Shown: positions 1 to 9,145, counted from the stretch's first letter. The stretch is DNA of 64,000 nucleotides from SIG291 sp045543455 (GCA_045543455.1 JAZQMK010000036.1:6262-70261); one strand, 5' to 3'. The notes: a model not told the origin generated them from the sequence alone. Numbers and translations: made by a program.

Positions 1-2172
1 GCAAAATGTACCGTTACAGTAAAAATAGCAGTAATTGGCGTGACATTAGACAGAACAAGTGTAACATTTTCAAAATTAGGTTCAACAACTTTAGTAGAAA
101 CAGTATCGCCAAGCAATGCGTACAATAAAGCAGTTACATGGAAATCGAGTAATCCATCAGTGGCAACAGTGGACCAAAAAGGAGTCGTGACCTCAGTAGG
201 AAATGGAACGACAACTATTACCGTGACAACTGTAGATGGTAATAAAGTTGCAGAATGTATAGTAACAGTGAAAGTAGCAGTAACTGGTGTTACATTAGAT
301 AGAGCAAGTGTAACATTTTCAAAATTAGGTTCAACAACTTTAGTATCAACAGTCGCACCGAACATTGCATATAATAAAGCAGTTACTTGGAAATCAAGTA
401 ATCCATCAGTAGCAATAGTGGACACAAAAGGAGTCGTGACCTCAGTAGGAAATGGAACAACAACTATTACTGTGACAACTGTAGATGGAAATAAAGTTGC
501 AGAATGTACAATTACAGTAAAGATAATACCTATTCATATTGAAGTAAATAAAACAAGCGCAACGCTTTCAGGTAAAGGCAATACAATGACATTAGTTGCA
601 ACAGTATCGCCAAACAATGCATACAATAAATCAGTTACATGGACATCAAGCAATACATCTATAGCAACAGTAAATTCAAGTGGTGTTGTCACAGCTGTTG
701 GAAGTGGTACAGCAACAATAACAGCTACAACAGTTGATGGAAATAAAGTTGCAACCTGTACCGTAAAAGTTATAACAGAAGCTCTCAGCGTAAAACTTAA
801 CACAAGTACAACATCAATGTTCACAGGTGATACAATTAAACTTACAGCTACAGCTGCAGGCGGAGCAGGAGGCTATACATACAGTTTCTTTATGTACAAT
901 GAAGCTACAAAAGGTTGGTTTAGATTTAACGATTTTGCAAGTGCAACAACATATAGTTGGACATCAAATGCAAGTGGTAACAGAACCTTCTATGTAGAAG
1001 TAAAAGACAGTCAGGGAACAGTTGTTAGAAGTGAAGGAATTAAAGTAACTAATAAGAGCAACTTAGCAGTAAATTTATCAGTTAATGATACAGAAGTATT
1101 AAGTGGACAGAATGTAAAACTCACAGCAAAAGCAAGTGGTGGAGTAGGCTCTTACACATACAGTTTCTTGATGTACAACGAGTCAACTAAGAGCTGGTAC
1201 AGATTTAACAGCTTCGCTAGTGCTAATACATATAACTGGACAGCAAATGGCCCAAAAACATTGTATGTTGAAGTAAAAGATGGTGAAGGAACAGTAGTTA
1301 GAAGTACAGGCGTTAAAGTAACAATTGAAGCCTTAAAGGTAACACTTAATGCTAATAAGACAAGTATGTATTCTGATGAAACTGTAAAACTTACAGCAAC
1401 AGCTTCCGGTGGCACTGGTAAGTACACATACAGCTTCTTAATGTACAACGATGCAACAAAGAGCTATTATAGATTCAATAGCTTTGCAAGTGCAACAAGC
1501 TATAGTTGGACACCTTATGCTTCAGGTATACGTACTCTTTACGTAGAAGTAAAAGATAGTGAAGGAACAGTTGTAAGAAGTTCTGGCGTTAAGATAACTA
1601 TATCAGAAGCATTATCAGTAAAATTAACAGCCAATGCCGGTAGCGTAGTAAAAGGTTCTAACTTAGGCTTTACAGCTACAGCATCAGGTGGAAGTGGAAA
1701 ATACACATATAGCTTCTTAATGTACAATGAAAACACAAAGATGTGGTATAGATTTGCAAGCTTTGCAGATGCTAACAAGTTAAGCTGGATAGCAGGAACA
1801 ACTGATACAAGAGTATTCTATGTAGAAGTAAAAGATAGTACAGGCAAAGTTGTAAGAAGTGAGGGTATCACAATAAAAGTATTAGCAAGTACAGATTTAA
1901 AAGCAACAGTAACAACAAGTGCATCTTCAGTAGCAGCAGGCCAAAGCGTTAAGCTTACAGCTTCTGCAACAGGTGGAGCAGGAAGTTATACATACAGTTT
2001 CTTAATCTACAATCCAATAACAGGTAACTGGGGAAGATTAAATGACTTTAAGTCAGCAAATACATATAGCTGGACAGCTTCAGGAAGTGGAGAAAGACAG
2101 TTCTATGTAGATGTAAAAGATGCTAATGGAACAGTAGTAAGAAGTGCTGTTAAGGTAGTGATGGTTAAATAA
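1..2172 (+). CDS. Secreted BIG2 / tyrosine-rich repeat protein, 5' end outside window
   Basis: The frame is open from base 1, so this is the C-terminal part (723 residues) of a larger protein. It has three bacterial Ig-like BIG2 domains (about residues 13-95, 96-178, 179-259; each has a VTWKSSNPSVATV-type core and an ATITVTTVDGNK-type end). Five tyrosine-rich modules of about 92 residues follow (260-723), each with YTYSFLMYN, a W-Y-R-F segment, FYVEVKD and VVRSEG. The modules resemble triple-tyrosine (Y_Y_Y-like) repeats of Clostridia surface proteins. By analogy with the next gene, the missing N-terminus probably holds a signal peptide and papain-like domains. The last 1.45 kb is almost the same as the end of the next gene. 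Role inferred: extracellular or wall-associated; substrate unknown. Confidence 0.8.
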   Translation, partial: AKCTVTVKIAVIGVTLDRTSVTFSKLGSTTLVETVSPSNAYNKAVTWKSSNPSVATVDQKGVVTSVGNGTTTITVTTVDGNKVAECIVTVKVAVTGVTLDRASVTFSKLGSTTLVSTVAPNIAYNKAVTWKSSNPSVAIVDTKGVVTSVGNGTTTITVTTVDGNKVAECTITVKIIPIHIEVNKTSATLSGKGNTMTLVATVSPNNAYNKSVTWTSSNTSIATVNSSGVVTAVGSGTATITATTVDGNKVATCTVKVITEALSVKLNTSTTSMFTGDTIKLTATAAGGAGGYTYSFFMYNEATKGWFRFNDFASATTYSWTSNASGNRTFYVEVKDSQGTVVRSEGIKVTNKSNLAVNLSVNDTEVLSGQNVKLTAKASGGVGSYTYSFLMYNESTKSWYRFNSFASANTYNWTANGPKTLYVEVKDGEGTVVRSTGVKVTIEALKVTLNANKTSMYSDETVKLTATASGGTGKYTYSFLMYNDATKSYYRFNSFASATSYSWTPYASGIRTLYVEVKDSEGTVVRSSGVKITISEALSVKLTANAGSVVKGSNLGFTATASGGSGKYTYSFLMYNENTKMWYRFASFADANKLSWIAGTTDTRVFYVEVKDSTGKVVRSEGITIKVLASTDLKATVTTSASSVAAGQSVKLTASATGGAGSYTYSFLIYNPITGNWGRLNDFKSANTYSWTASGSGERQFYVDVKDANGTVVRSAVKVVMVK
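721..2172 (+). repeat. Long direct repeat, copy 1
   Basis: This 1,452-base stretch encodes the end of the third BIG2 domain and all five tyrosine-rich modules. It matches 4832-6283 in order, with the same length and only scattered substitutions by eye. The copies lie in the same orientation in neighbouring genes, as expected from recent duplication or gene conversion. Confidence 0.9.
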
Positions 2173-2179
2173 AAAGATT

Positions 2180-2216
2180 ATTGCAGTAGCAAGTAGATTG
2201 CTACTGCAATTTTTTA
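2180..2216 (+). terminator. Rho-independent terminator
   Basis: A perfect 13-bp stem (arms 2180-2192 and 2198-2210) with a five-base loop is followed directly by a T run. It lies 8 bases after the stop of the preceding repeat protein. Confidence 0.92.
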
Positions 2217-2255
2217 TCTAATATAAAGAAAATTATCAAGAATGATTAATACAAA

Positions 2256-2285
2256 TTGACGAAAAGTGATAAGCTATGATATAAT
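2256..2285 (+). promoter_or_regulatory. Sigma-A type promoter of the 3-domain papain-like protein
   Basis: TTGACG at 2256-2261 and TATAAT at 2280-2285 are 18 bases apart, 36 bases before the start codon. The block around and upstream of it recurs before the gene at 6651. Confidence 0.7.
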
Positions 2286-2320
2286 TTATTTACAATATTT
2301 TATGTACGAGGTGAAGTAAT

Positions 2321-5300
2321 ATGGACAAAAAGAAACGAAGGATTAAACAAATGGGGAGAAAATTAGTTGCATTGATTTTAATTAGTGCAATGATTATTCC
2401 ATTATTGTGTGTAACACAAAAGAAAGAAGAAGTAAAAGCTGCTGATTTGCCAACTGTAAATGAGGTGGAAGTAGCTAGAAGAATTATGGAGTTAGCAAAA
2501 ATATTGGAGATTAACGAGGGTAACTTTAATGAAGGAGCCGGAATTCAGTTTACAGTAAATGAGGGTGCGTGTGCATCAGGTCATGAGACAAACAGTAATC
2601 CTGGATGTGATAATTGTAATAATTCAAATATTGTTCAATCTGCTAAGTTTAAAGAAAGATTTGGATATAATGTAAATCCAGGTCTATTGACAAGACAATA
2701 CTATCCAAGTGGTAACAAGGGAAGTCATATAGGCTGGACATGCCATGGTTTTGCGGCATTTGCTTTATGGTATATAGGAAAAGCAGACCCTACTAGTAAT
2801 GTATCGGCTCAATTAGTGGGAACAGCTGGCGCTGCTTTCACATATGATAATTTGGTTAAATTTGATATAAAGATAGGCGATGTAATAAGGGTTGATGATC
2901 ATTCGATGATGTTTATCGGATTTGAAGGAACTACTAAAATAAAAGTATTAGATTGTAATTGGGTTAATTATAAAACAGAAGATATTGCCACTGTAAAGAT
3001 TCATAGTAATAAAACTTTTACAGGTTCTGAAATGGCAATATCAAGAGTAACAAATTACGCTCCTGATGGCAGTTATGTTTATGATGGAAATGAAATTATA
3101 AACGAAGAGATAGTGTCAAGTCGAATTAAGGAATTAGCCAAGATATTAGAGGTTAATGACGGTAATTTTAATGCAGGTTCAGGAATTCAATTTACAGTAA
3201 ATGAAGGTGCATGCTCATCAGGTCATGCAACAAACAGTAATCCAGGATGTGATAATTGTAATAATTCAAAAGTTGTTCAATCAGCAAAATTTAAAGAAAG
3301 ATTTGGATATAATGTGGATCCTGGTTTGTTGACAAGACAATATTATCCGAGTGGTAACAAGGGAAGTCATATTGGATGGACATGTCATGGCTTTGCTGCA
3401 TTTGCTTTGTGGTATATTGGAAAAACAGAAACAACAGATAATATATCAGCAAGATTAATAGGAACTGCTGGAGCTGCATTTACCTATGAAAATCTCGTGA
3501 AATTTGATATTAGAATAGGCGATGTAATCAGAGTAGACGGTCATTCTATGATGTTTATCGGATATGAAGGAACAACCGGAATAAAGGTCTTAGATTGCAA
3601 TGCAGTAAATAGAGTTACTGCAGATATATCAACAGTAAAAATACGTACTAATAGTTTTTCAGGTAATGAAATGGCAATATCAAGAGTGATGAACTATTTC
3701 CCTGATGGTAGTAATGTTAATGATGGAGATACTACTACAAATGGAACTGTAAACGAAGCTATAGTTGCCAATAGAATTAAGGAATTAGCTGAAAAATTAG
3801 AGATTAATGAAGGTAATTTCAATAATGGTTGGGGAATTCAGTTTACAGTAAATGAAGGTGCATGTCCTTCAGGTCATGCGACTGGTGAAGTATGTGATAA
3901 TTGTAAAAATTCAAATATTGTTCAATCTGCTAAATTTAAAGAGCGATTTGGATATAATGTAAACCCTAATTTATTGACGAGACAATACTATCCAAGTGGT
4001 AACAAAGGAAGTCATATAGGTTGGACCTGTCATGGTTTTGCCGCATTCGCATTATGGTATATTGGAAAGTCAGATATAACTAGTGATGTATCTGCAAACT
4101 TAGTAGGAACAGCAGGAGCAGAATATACATACGATAATCTAGTTAAGTTTGGTATAAAAATAGGCGATGTAATAAGAGTAGATGGACATTCAATGATGTT
4201 TATTGGATACGAAGGAACAACAGGAATAAAAGTATTAGATTGTAATGCTGTTAATTATGTTCCAGCAGATATAGCAACTGTAAGAATTCGTACAACGTTA
4301 TTTGAAGAATTTAAAGGTTCAAAAATGGCAATATCAAGAGTAACTAATTATGTTCCAGATGGAAGTTCTGTTGATATACCAGTTAATGTGTCAGGAGTAA
4401 CATTAGATAAAACAAGTGTAACATTAACAAGTGCAGGAGCAACAACAACATTAGTTGCTACGATTACACCAACAAATGCATCAAATAAGAATGTAACATG
4501 GAAGTCAAGTAATGCATCCGTAGCAACAGTAAGTTCAACAGGTGTTGTAACAGCAGTAGGAAATGGTACCGCAACAATCACAGCTACAACAGCAGACGGA
4601 AGCAAGACAGCTACATGTACAGTAACAGTAAAGATACCTGTAACAGGAGTTACATTAAATAAGACAAGTGTAACTTTAACAAGTAAAGGGGCAACAACAA
4701 CTTTAACAGCAACAGTAGCACCAAGTAATGCGGCTAATAAGGATGTAACATGGAAATCAAGCAATACATCCGTAGCAACAGTAAGGTCAACAGGTGTTGT
4801 CACGGCAGTTGGTAACGGTACAGCAACAATAACAGCTACAACAGTTGATGGAAATAAAGTTGCAACATGTACAGTAAAAGTTATAACAGAAGCGTTAAGC
4901 GTAAAACTTAACACAAGTACAACATCTATGTACACAGGTGACACAATTAAACTTACAGCTACGGCATCAGGCGGAGCAGGTGGATATACATATAGTTTCC
5001 TTATGTACAATGAAGCAACTAAAGGTTGGTTTAGATTTAACGATTTCACAAGCGCAACAACATATAGTTGGACATCAAATGCAAGTGGTAACAGAACTTT
5101 CTATGTAGAAGTAAAAGATAGTCAAGGTACTATTGTTAGAAGTGAAGGTGTAACAGTTACTAATAAGAGCAACTTAGCAGTAAACTTATCAGTTAATGAT
5201 ACAGAAGTATTAAGTGGTCAAACTGTAAAGCTCACAGCAAAAGCAAGTGGTGGTGTAGGCTCTTATACATACAGTTTCTTAATGTACAACGAAGCAACAA

Positions 5301-6283
5301 AGAGCTGGTACAGATTTAACAGCTTCGCTAGTGCTAACACATATAACTGGACAGCAAATGGCCAAAAAACATTGTATGTTGAAGTAAAAGACAGCGAAGG
5401 AACAGTAGTTAGAAGTACAGGTGTTAAAGTAACAATTGAAGCCTTAAAAGTAACACTTAATGCTAATAAGACAAGTATGTACTCAGATGAAACAGTAAAA
5501 CTTACAGCTACAGCTTCAGGTGGAAGTGGCTCTTACACATATAGCTTCTTAATGTATAATGATGCAACAAAGAGTTATTACAGATTTAATAGCTTTGCAA
5601 GTGCAACAATCTATAGTTGGACACCTAATGCTTCAGGTACACGTACTCTTTATGTAGAAGTAAAAGATAGTGAAGGTACAGTTGTAAGAAGTGCAGGCGT
5701 TAAGATTAATATATCAGAAGCATTATCAGTAAAATTAACAGCCAATGCTGGCAGCGTAGTAAAAGGTTCTAACTTAGGCTTTACAGCTACAGCATCAGGT
5801 GGAAGTGGTAAATACACATATAGCTTCTTAATGTACAATGAAAACACAAAGATGTGGTATAGATTTGCAAGCTTCGCGGATGCTAATAAGTTAAGCTGGA
5901 TAGCAGGAACAACTGATACAAGAGTATTCTATGTAGAAGCAAAGGATAGTACAGGCAAAGTTGTAAGAAGTGAAGGTATTACAATAAAAGTATTAGCAAG
6001 TACAGATTTAAAAGCAACAGTAACAACAAGCACATCTTCAGTAGTAGCAGGCCAAAGCGTTAAGCTTACAGCTTCTGCAACAGGTGGAGCAGGAAGTTAT
6101 ACATACAGTTTCTTAATCTATAACCCTACAACAGGTAACTGGGGCAGATTAAATGACTTTAAGTCAACAAATACATATAGCTGGACAGCTTCAGGAAGTG
6201 GTGAAAGACAGTTCTATGTAGATGTAAAAGATGCTAATGGAACAGTTGTTAGAAGTGCGGTTAAAGTAGTGACAATTAAATAA
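2321..6283 (+). CDS. Secreted protein with three papain-like Cys/His domains, two BIG2 domains and five tyrosine-rich modules
   Basis: This 1,320-residue protein starts with a signal peptide (basic start, hydrophobic 15-30, likely cleavage near VKAAD at 38-42). Three tandem domains of about 200 residues follow (roughly 45-245, 265-465, 475-685). Each has WTCHGFA (Cys at about 141, 355, 570), a later D(D/G)HSMMFIG (His at about 194, 408, 623) and VLDCN, the order seen in NlpC/P60- or CHAP-like papain-fold hydrolases. Each also has an N-terminal C-x3-H...C-x2-C cluster. BIG2 domains lie at about 690-773 and 774-856, and five tyrosine-rich modules at 857-1320. The start has a GAGGTGA ribosome site. 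The likely role is an exported cell-wall or peptide hydrolase or binding protein. Catalysis is inferred only from the conserved Cys and His. Confidence 0.82.
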   Translation: MDKKKRRIKQMGRKLVALILISAMIIPLLCVTQKKEEVKAADLPTVNEVEVARRIMELAKILEINEGNFNEGAGIQFTVNEGACASGHETNSNPGCDNCNNSNIVQSAKFKERFGYNVNPGLLTRQYYPSGNKGSHIGWTCHGFAAFALWYIGKADPTSNVSAQLVGTAGAAFTYDNLVKFDIKIGDVIRVDDHSMMFIGFEGTTKIKVLDCNWVNYKTEDIATVKIHSNKTFTGSEMAISRVTNYAPDGSYVYDGNEIINEEIVSSRIKELAKILEVNDGNFNAGSGIQFTVNEGACSSGHATNSNPGCDNCNNSKVVQSAKFKERFGYNVDPGLLTRQYYPSGNKGSHIGWTCHGFAAFALWYIGKTETTDNISARLIGTAGAAFTYENLVKFDIRIGDVIRVDGHSMMFIGYEGTTGIKVLDCNAVNRVTADISTVKIRTNSFSGNEMAISRVMNYFPDGSNVNDGDTTTNGTVNEAIVANRIKELAEKLEINEGNFNNGWGIQFTVNEGACPSGHATGEVCDNCKNSNIVQSAKFKERFGYNVNPNLLTRQYYPSGNKGSHIGWTCHGFAAFALWYIGKSDITSDVSANLVGTAGAEYTYDNLVKFGIKIGDVIRVDGHSMMFIGYEGTTGIKVLDCNAVNYVPADIATVRIRTTLFEEFKGSKMAISRVTNYVPDGSSVDIPVNVSGVTLDKTSVTLTSAGATTTLVATITPTNASNKNVTWKSSNASVATVSSTGVVTAVGNGTATITATTADGSKTATCTVTVKIPVTGVTLNKTSVTLTSKGATTTLTATVAPSNAANKDVTWKSSNTSVATVRSTGVVTAVGNGTATITATTVDGNKVATCTVKVITEALSVKLNTSTTSMYTGDTIKLTATASGGAGGYTYSFLMYNEATKGWFRFNDFTSATTYSWTSNASGNRTFYVEVKDSQGTIVRSEGVTVTNKSNLAVNLSVNDTEVLSGQTVKLTAKASGGVGSYTYSFLMYNEATKSWYRFNSFASANTYNWTANGQKTLYVEVKDSEGTVVRSTGVKVTIEALKVTLNANKTSMYSDETVKLTATASGGSGSYTYSFLMYNDATKSYYRFNSFASATIYSWTPNASGTRTLYVEVKDSEGTVVRSAGVKINISEALSVKLTANAGSVVKGSNLGFTATASGGSGKYTYSFLMYNENTKMWYRFASFADANKLSWIAGTTDTRVFYVEAKDSTGKVVRSEGITIKVLASTDLKATVTTSTSSVVAGQSVKLTASATGGAGSYTYSFLIYNPTTGNWGRLNDFKSTNTYSWTASGSGERQFYVDVKDANGTVVRSAVKVVTIK
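4832..6283 (+). repeat. Long direct repeat, copy 2
   Basis: Second copy of the 1,452-base stretch at 721-2172, aligned without net insertion or deletion. Recombination between the copies would remove about 4.1 kb and fuse the two genes in frame. Confidence 0.9.
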
Positions 6284-6302
6284 TAGTTTTTAAAATAAAA
6301 TA

Positions 6303-6342
6303 GACCTTCTATGTTGTTAATATAATACATAGAAGGTCATTT
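6303..6342 (+). terminator. Probable Rho-independent terminator
   Basis: GACCTTCTATGT (6303-6314) pairs with ACATAGAAGGTC (6327-6338) as a perfect 12-bp stem and is followed by ATTTT. It lies 20 bases after the preceding stop. The T tract is short. Confidence 0.75.
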
Positions 6343-6587
6343 TATAACTTTAGATAATACTACAATCTTATCAGTTGTTAGAATCAAAATTCTCATTTTA
6401 CAAGTACTTACACATAAGCGTGCTAATTCAGTTAGAGTAATATTGTGTTTTTTGCGTAATTCAGTGATTAGTTCTGCTATTAATAGTATCATATCTATGT
6501 TTATTTTAGTAAAAATGTAAGTGATAATGTGTTACAGAATATTATAAAAGAAGTTAAAAGGGAATTATCTAGGGTGATTAGCGAGAA
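6340..6587. other. Non-coding stretch with possible minus-strand gene remnant
   Basis: No convincing gene is seen here. The minus strand from 6492 to 6337 has a 51-codon open frame whose middle, about ELRKKHNITLTELARLC, resembles the start of an XRE-type helix-turn-helix. It has no ribosome site and no domain end, so it is at most a fragment and may be chance. The rest is AT-rich without clear hairpins. Confidence 0.3.
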
Positions 6588-6616
6588 TTGACGGAAAGAA
6601 TTTAATGAGATATAAT
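6588..6616 (+). promoter_or_regulatory. Sigma-A type promoter of the LRR gene
   Basis: TTGACG (6588-6593) and TATAAT (6611-6616) are 17 bases apart. The preceding bases (AATTATC, TGATTA, AATTGACG in the same order and spacing) match those before the gene at 2321, suggesting shared control. Confidence 0.7.
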
Positions 6617-6650
6617 AATGTTATAATATTAAATACCGAGGTGACAAAAT

Positions 6651-7442
6651 ATGGAAGCAAAGAAATACGTAGAAAATTTAAAAGAAATTTTAAAAAAAGT
6701 TGGGGATATGTCAGATTTAAATTTTGATTATTTGGTGGTATCAGATGATCCAGATTGTGATGCTGATTATGGTATCGATTATAATGGGAATTTGGTTATA
6801 GATAGAACATCTACATTTTTGCCAGTAGAGGAATTGGAACACATAAGATATAGAGGTACAAAGGAAATATATTCGAAACAAGATTGTTATGTGTCATTTG
6901 TTTTCAGAGATGATACAATTTTGTATGCATATTTCGATGATTCAAGTATTCCAGGAATGATATGTGAATTGCAATATAAAGGAAAACGATTTTCTATAAA
7001 TACTTCGAAAAGGCTTGTTACAGCAATTAACTATGGTTGGAATGGTAAGGATGAGTTTGTTGTTACTAATGACGGAACGCTGATAGCCTATCTTGGACAG
7101 GAAAAGAATGTTGTAATACCGAATGGTGTAACTAGTATAGCTGAATCTGCTTTCGAGGATGATAGCGTTGAAACGGTGGTTTTGGCCGATTCTGTTAAAA
7201 GTATAGGCGAAAGAGCTTTTTTAGGTACTAGAGGGCTTAAAAGTATTGAGTTGAAAAATGTCGAGGTAATAAAAAAAGATGCGTTTAGAGCAAGCGGATT
7301 AAGTAATATAACTTTACCAGCTACACTTAAAGAGTTGGGAGAAGAAGTGTTTTACTATTCTTATATACGCAATAAAGATTGTGTTGATAATAGGTCAGAG
7401 ATAGAGATTACGGATGAGATGTTTAAGTGGAATGAGGTGTAG
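6651..7442 (+). CDS. Cytosolic leucine-rich-repeat (BspA/LRR_5-like) protein, paralogue 1
   Basis: This 263-residue protein has no signal peptide. Residues 1-125 form a domain I do not recognise, rich in Asp (DDPDCDADYG) with a HIRYRG motif. Residues 138-235 are LRR_5/BspA-type repeats: VVIPNGVTSIAESAF, VVLADSVKSIGERAF, IELKNVEVIKKDAF, ITLPATLKELGEEVF. It is clearly paralogous to the protein at 10541 along its whole length. BspA-type repeats usually bind proteins. The lack of an export signal suggests an internal role, perhaps with the nearby SEDS-like membrane proteins; this is inferred from context only. Start supported by a GAGGTG ribosome site. Confidence 0.8.
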   Translation: MEAKKYVENLKEILKKVGDMSDLNFDYLVVSDDPDCDADYGIDYNGNLVIDRTSTFLPVEELEHIRYRGTKEIYSKQDCYVSFVFRDDTILYAYFDDSSIPGMICELQYKGKRFSINTSKRLVTAINYGWNGKDEFVVTNDGTLIAYLGQEKNVVIPNGVTSIAESAFEDDSVETVVLADSVKSIGERAFLGTRGLKSIELKNVEVIKKDAFRASGLSNITLPATLKELGEEVFYYSYIRNKDCVDNRSEIEITDEMFKWNEV

Positions 7443-7531
7443 AGGTTATACAGAATTAATCTTTTTATCTGGATTTGAGAGCTTGTGAGAAAGTTTGTGG
7501 AAACCTCGGAAATTTAAGGAACGTGTTTGAA

Positions 7532-7560
7532 TTGACTAGTATATTATTAAAGTGTATAAT
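7532..7560 (+). promoter_or_regulatory. Sigma-A type promoter
   Basis: TTGACT (7532-7537) and TATAAT (7555-7560) are 17 bases apart and 55 bases before the next start codon. Confidence 0.65.
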
Positions 7561-7615
7561 TTATTATGTTACATATAATTTGGAATAAAGAATAGAATGT
7601 CTGATGAGGAATGTT

Positions 7616-8536
7616 ATGAAATTAGAATTTGATAAGCATCTCACACCTGCAGAGAGATTTAAAAGATACGTTGAACTGGCTAAATGGAATTATGAATTGT
7701 CAAATGATTGTAATAAAGCTACTAATAAAGCTATTTTGGAGTGGTATAATAAGAAGTATAACGCTTCATTGTCAGAGTCAAGTATTTCAAAGTATTTAAG
7801 TGGTACAAATGAGATTCCTATAGATGTGTACATTAATATGAAAGAACTGGCAGGGATTGAAGATGTATATTGTGGTATGGGAGCTTCTAGAGAAGATTAT
7901 GAAATAGCCTCTAGTTTCAAAGAATCATTACAGTTTGTTAAGGAAGAGATTGAGTTTATATGTAAACTCGAAGAATTAGAAGGTTTGGAAGGTGATTCCA
8001 TCAAGGACATTTTGAAAACGTTAATACAATTTTGTGAATGTGCTTCTCGAAAAGAATATCAGCAAGAAATACTGTTATTACAAGAACTTAAAAAACGTAT
8101 TTCGTATAATGAGAGAAAGATAAAATATGCAATTTATAATCATACTATGGCACCTTCGTATGATAAAGAATTATGTTTACGAAAGAGTTATGTCTCAGAA
8201 CAGATTGATTCAGGTTCAATAATTTGTAATTGTGGTAGTGAAAACGATATTGAAGGATATCATTGTCATGAACATACGTGGTATGACTTGTCAACAAAAG
8301 ATAGTAATTATACTCCACAGAATTCAGGCGCATCAGAAATAAATAATAAAAAGAATTATTCAAATATTAGTATGTTTGATTTAGAAATTATTAAAGATAG
8401 ATACAATAGTTTATCTCATCTTATTCATACATGTATTAATTTATATGAAAAAATAAGCGAAGAAAGTTATATGGATATACCGGTAAAAGAGGAAAGCGAT
8501 ATATTACGAAGTTTACAATCATATATGGAGAGTTGA
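7616..8536 (+). CDS. Unknown protein with possible N-terminal HTH
   Basis: I do not recognise this 306-residue protein. Residues about 40-75 (ESSISKYLSGTNEIP and the following hydrophobic helix) look like the recognition helix and end of a Cro/CI-type helix-turn-helix. The rest is helical and charged, with no membrane segment. A cysteine-rich patch (IICNCG near residue 205, then YHCHEH) could bind metal. The start at 7616 is preferred over an in-frame ATG at 7604 because GAGGA lies five bases before it. It has its own promoter and terminator, so it is a single-gene unit. A regulator of the island is possible but unproven. Confidence 0.6.
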   Translation: MKLEFDKHLTPAERFKRYVELAKWNYELSNDCNKATNKAILEWYNKKYNASLSESSISKYLSGTNEIPIDVYINMKELAGIEDVYCGMGASREDYEIASSFKESLQFVKEEIEFICKLEELEGLEGDSIKDILKTLIQFCECASRKEYQQEILLLQELKKRISYNERKIKYAIYNHTMAPSYDKELCLRKSYVSEQIDSGSIICNCGSENDIEGYHCHEHTWYDLSTKDSNYTPQNSGASEINNKKNYSNISMFDLEIIKDRYNSLSHLIHTCINLYEKISEESYMDIPVKEESDILRSLQSYMES

Positions 8537-8587
8537 TGTTTGTTATATATTTTGGAAAATGAATAGTTGTAAAATAGGGAAAATATG

Positions 8588-8617
8588 ACTACTTCAAGAA
8601 ATTGAGGTAGTTTTTTT
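8588..8617 (+). terminator. Rho-independent terminator
   Basis: A 10-bp stem (ACTACTTCAA with TTGAGGTAGT, one G-T pair), a GAAA loop and a run of seven T. Confidence 0.88.
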
Positions 8618-8722
8618 ATTGAAAATTTCTTATAGAGAAAGACTTCGAAAAAGTATGATATAATATATATAGGAAATATTGTATAGAATGTTGGCCACTA
8701 AATTAAAGAAAGGATGATAATT

Positions 8723-9145
8723 ATGGTCTTTAATATGAAATTAAATCCTGCTCCATTTGAGAGTATCTTAAGTGGTAAAAAGGTAATTGAATTAAGGTTA
8801 TATGACTTTAAAAGAAGAGAACTTCGCCTTGATGATTATCTTATATTCACAAATACTGAGAATGTGAAGAGGAAAATATTGGTTAAGATAAAAAATTTAA
8901 GCAGGTATGATACCTTTGAGCAATGCTTTTTAGAAGTGTCTCCAGCATTGTGTGGATTTGAAGAAGATATATCGTTCCAAGAGGCTGCGGTTAAGATGGA
9001 GACATACTATTCACCAGAAGATATTAAAAAGTTTGGTGTTCTTGCTATTGGTATTGAGTTGAAGAATATTGAAGAAGTTTTGACACATAAAAAGGCTGAA
9101 GAAGAGGCTTTTTATGATAAGTATTTTCCTGATGGACTGAAGTGA
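8723..9145 (+). CDS. ASCH-domain protein
   Basis: This 140-residue protein matches the ASCH (ASC-1 homology) fold. The start MKLNPAPFESILSGKK followed by IELRLYD is the family's opening strand and GKK/E-x-R signature, and the end has FGVLAIGIEL. ASCH domains are thought to bind RNA or modified nucleosides; some act as N4-acetylcytidine amidohydrolases. The start at 8723 fits AAAGAAAGGA better than the ATG at 8714 inside that site. A -10-like TATAAT lies at 8659 without a clear -35. It lies 64 bases before the first SEDS-like gene and may share its transcript. Role in the locus unknown. Confidence 0.75.
   Translation: MVFNMKLNPAPFESILSGKKVIELRLYDFKRRELRLDDYLIFTNTENVKRKILVKIKNLSRYDTFEQCFLEVSPALCGFEEDISFQEAAVKMETYYSPEDIKKFGVLAIGIELKNIEEVLTHKKAEEEAFYDKYFPDGLK

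Noticed and set aside
1..2172. Repeated units possibly CRISPR-like
   Set aside because: The repeats are about 250-280 bases, coding and diverged, matching protein modules, with no spacer pattern.
4348..5049. Long minus-strand open frame (233 codons) opposite the BIG2 region
   Set aside because: It mirrors the low-complexity Thr/Val/Ala codons of the plus-strand repeats; similar mirror frames occur at 534-824 and 1152-1778. No ribosome site or domain.
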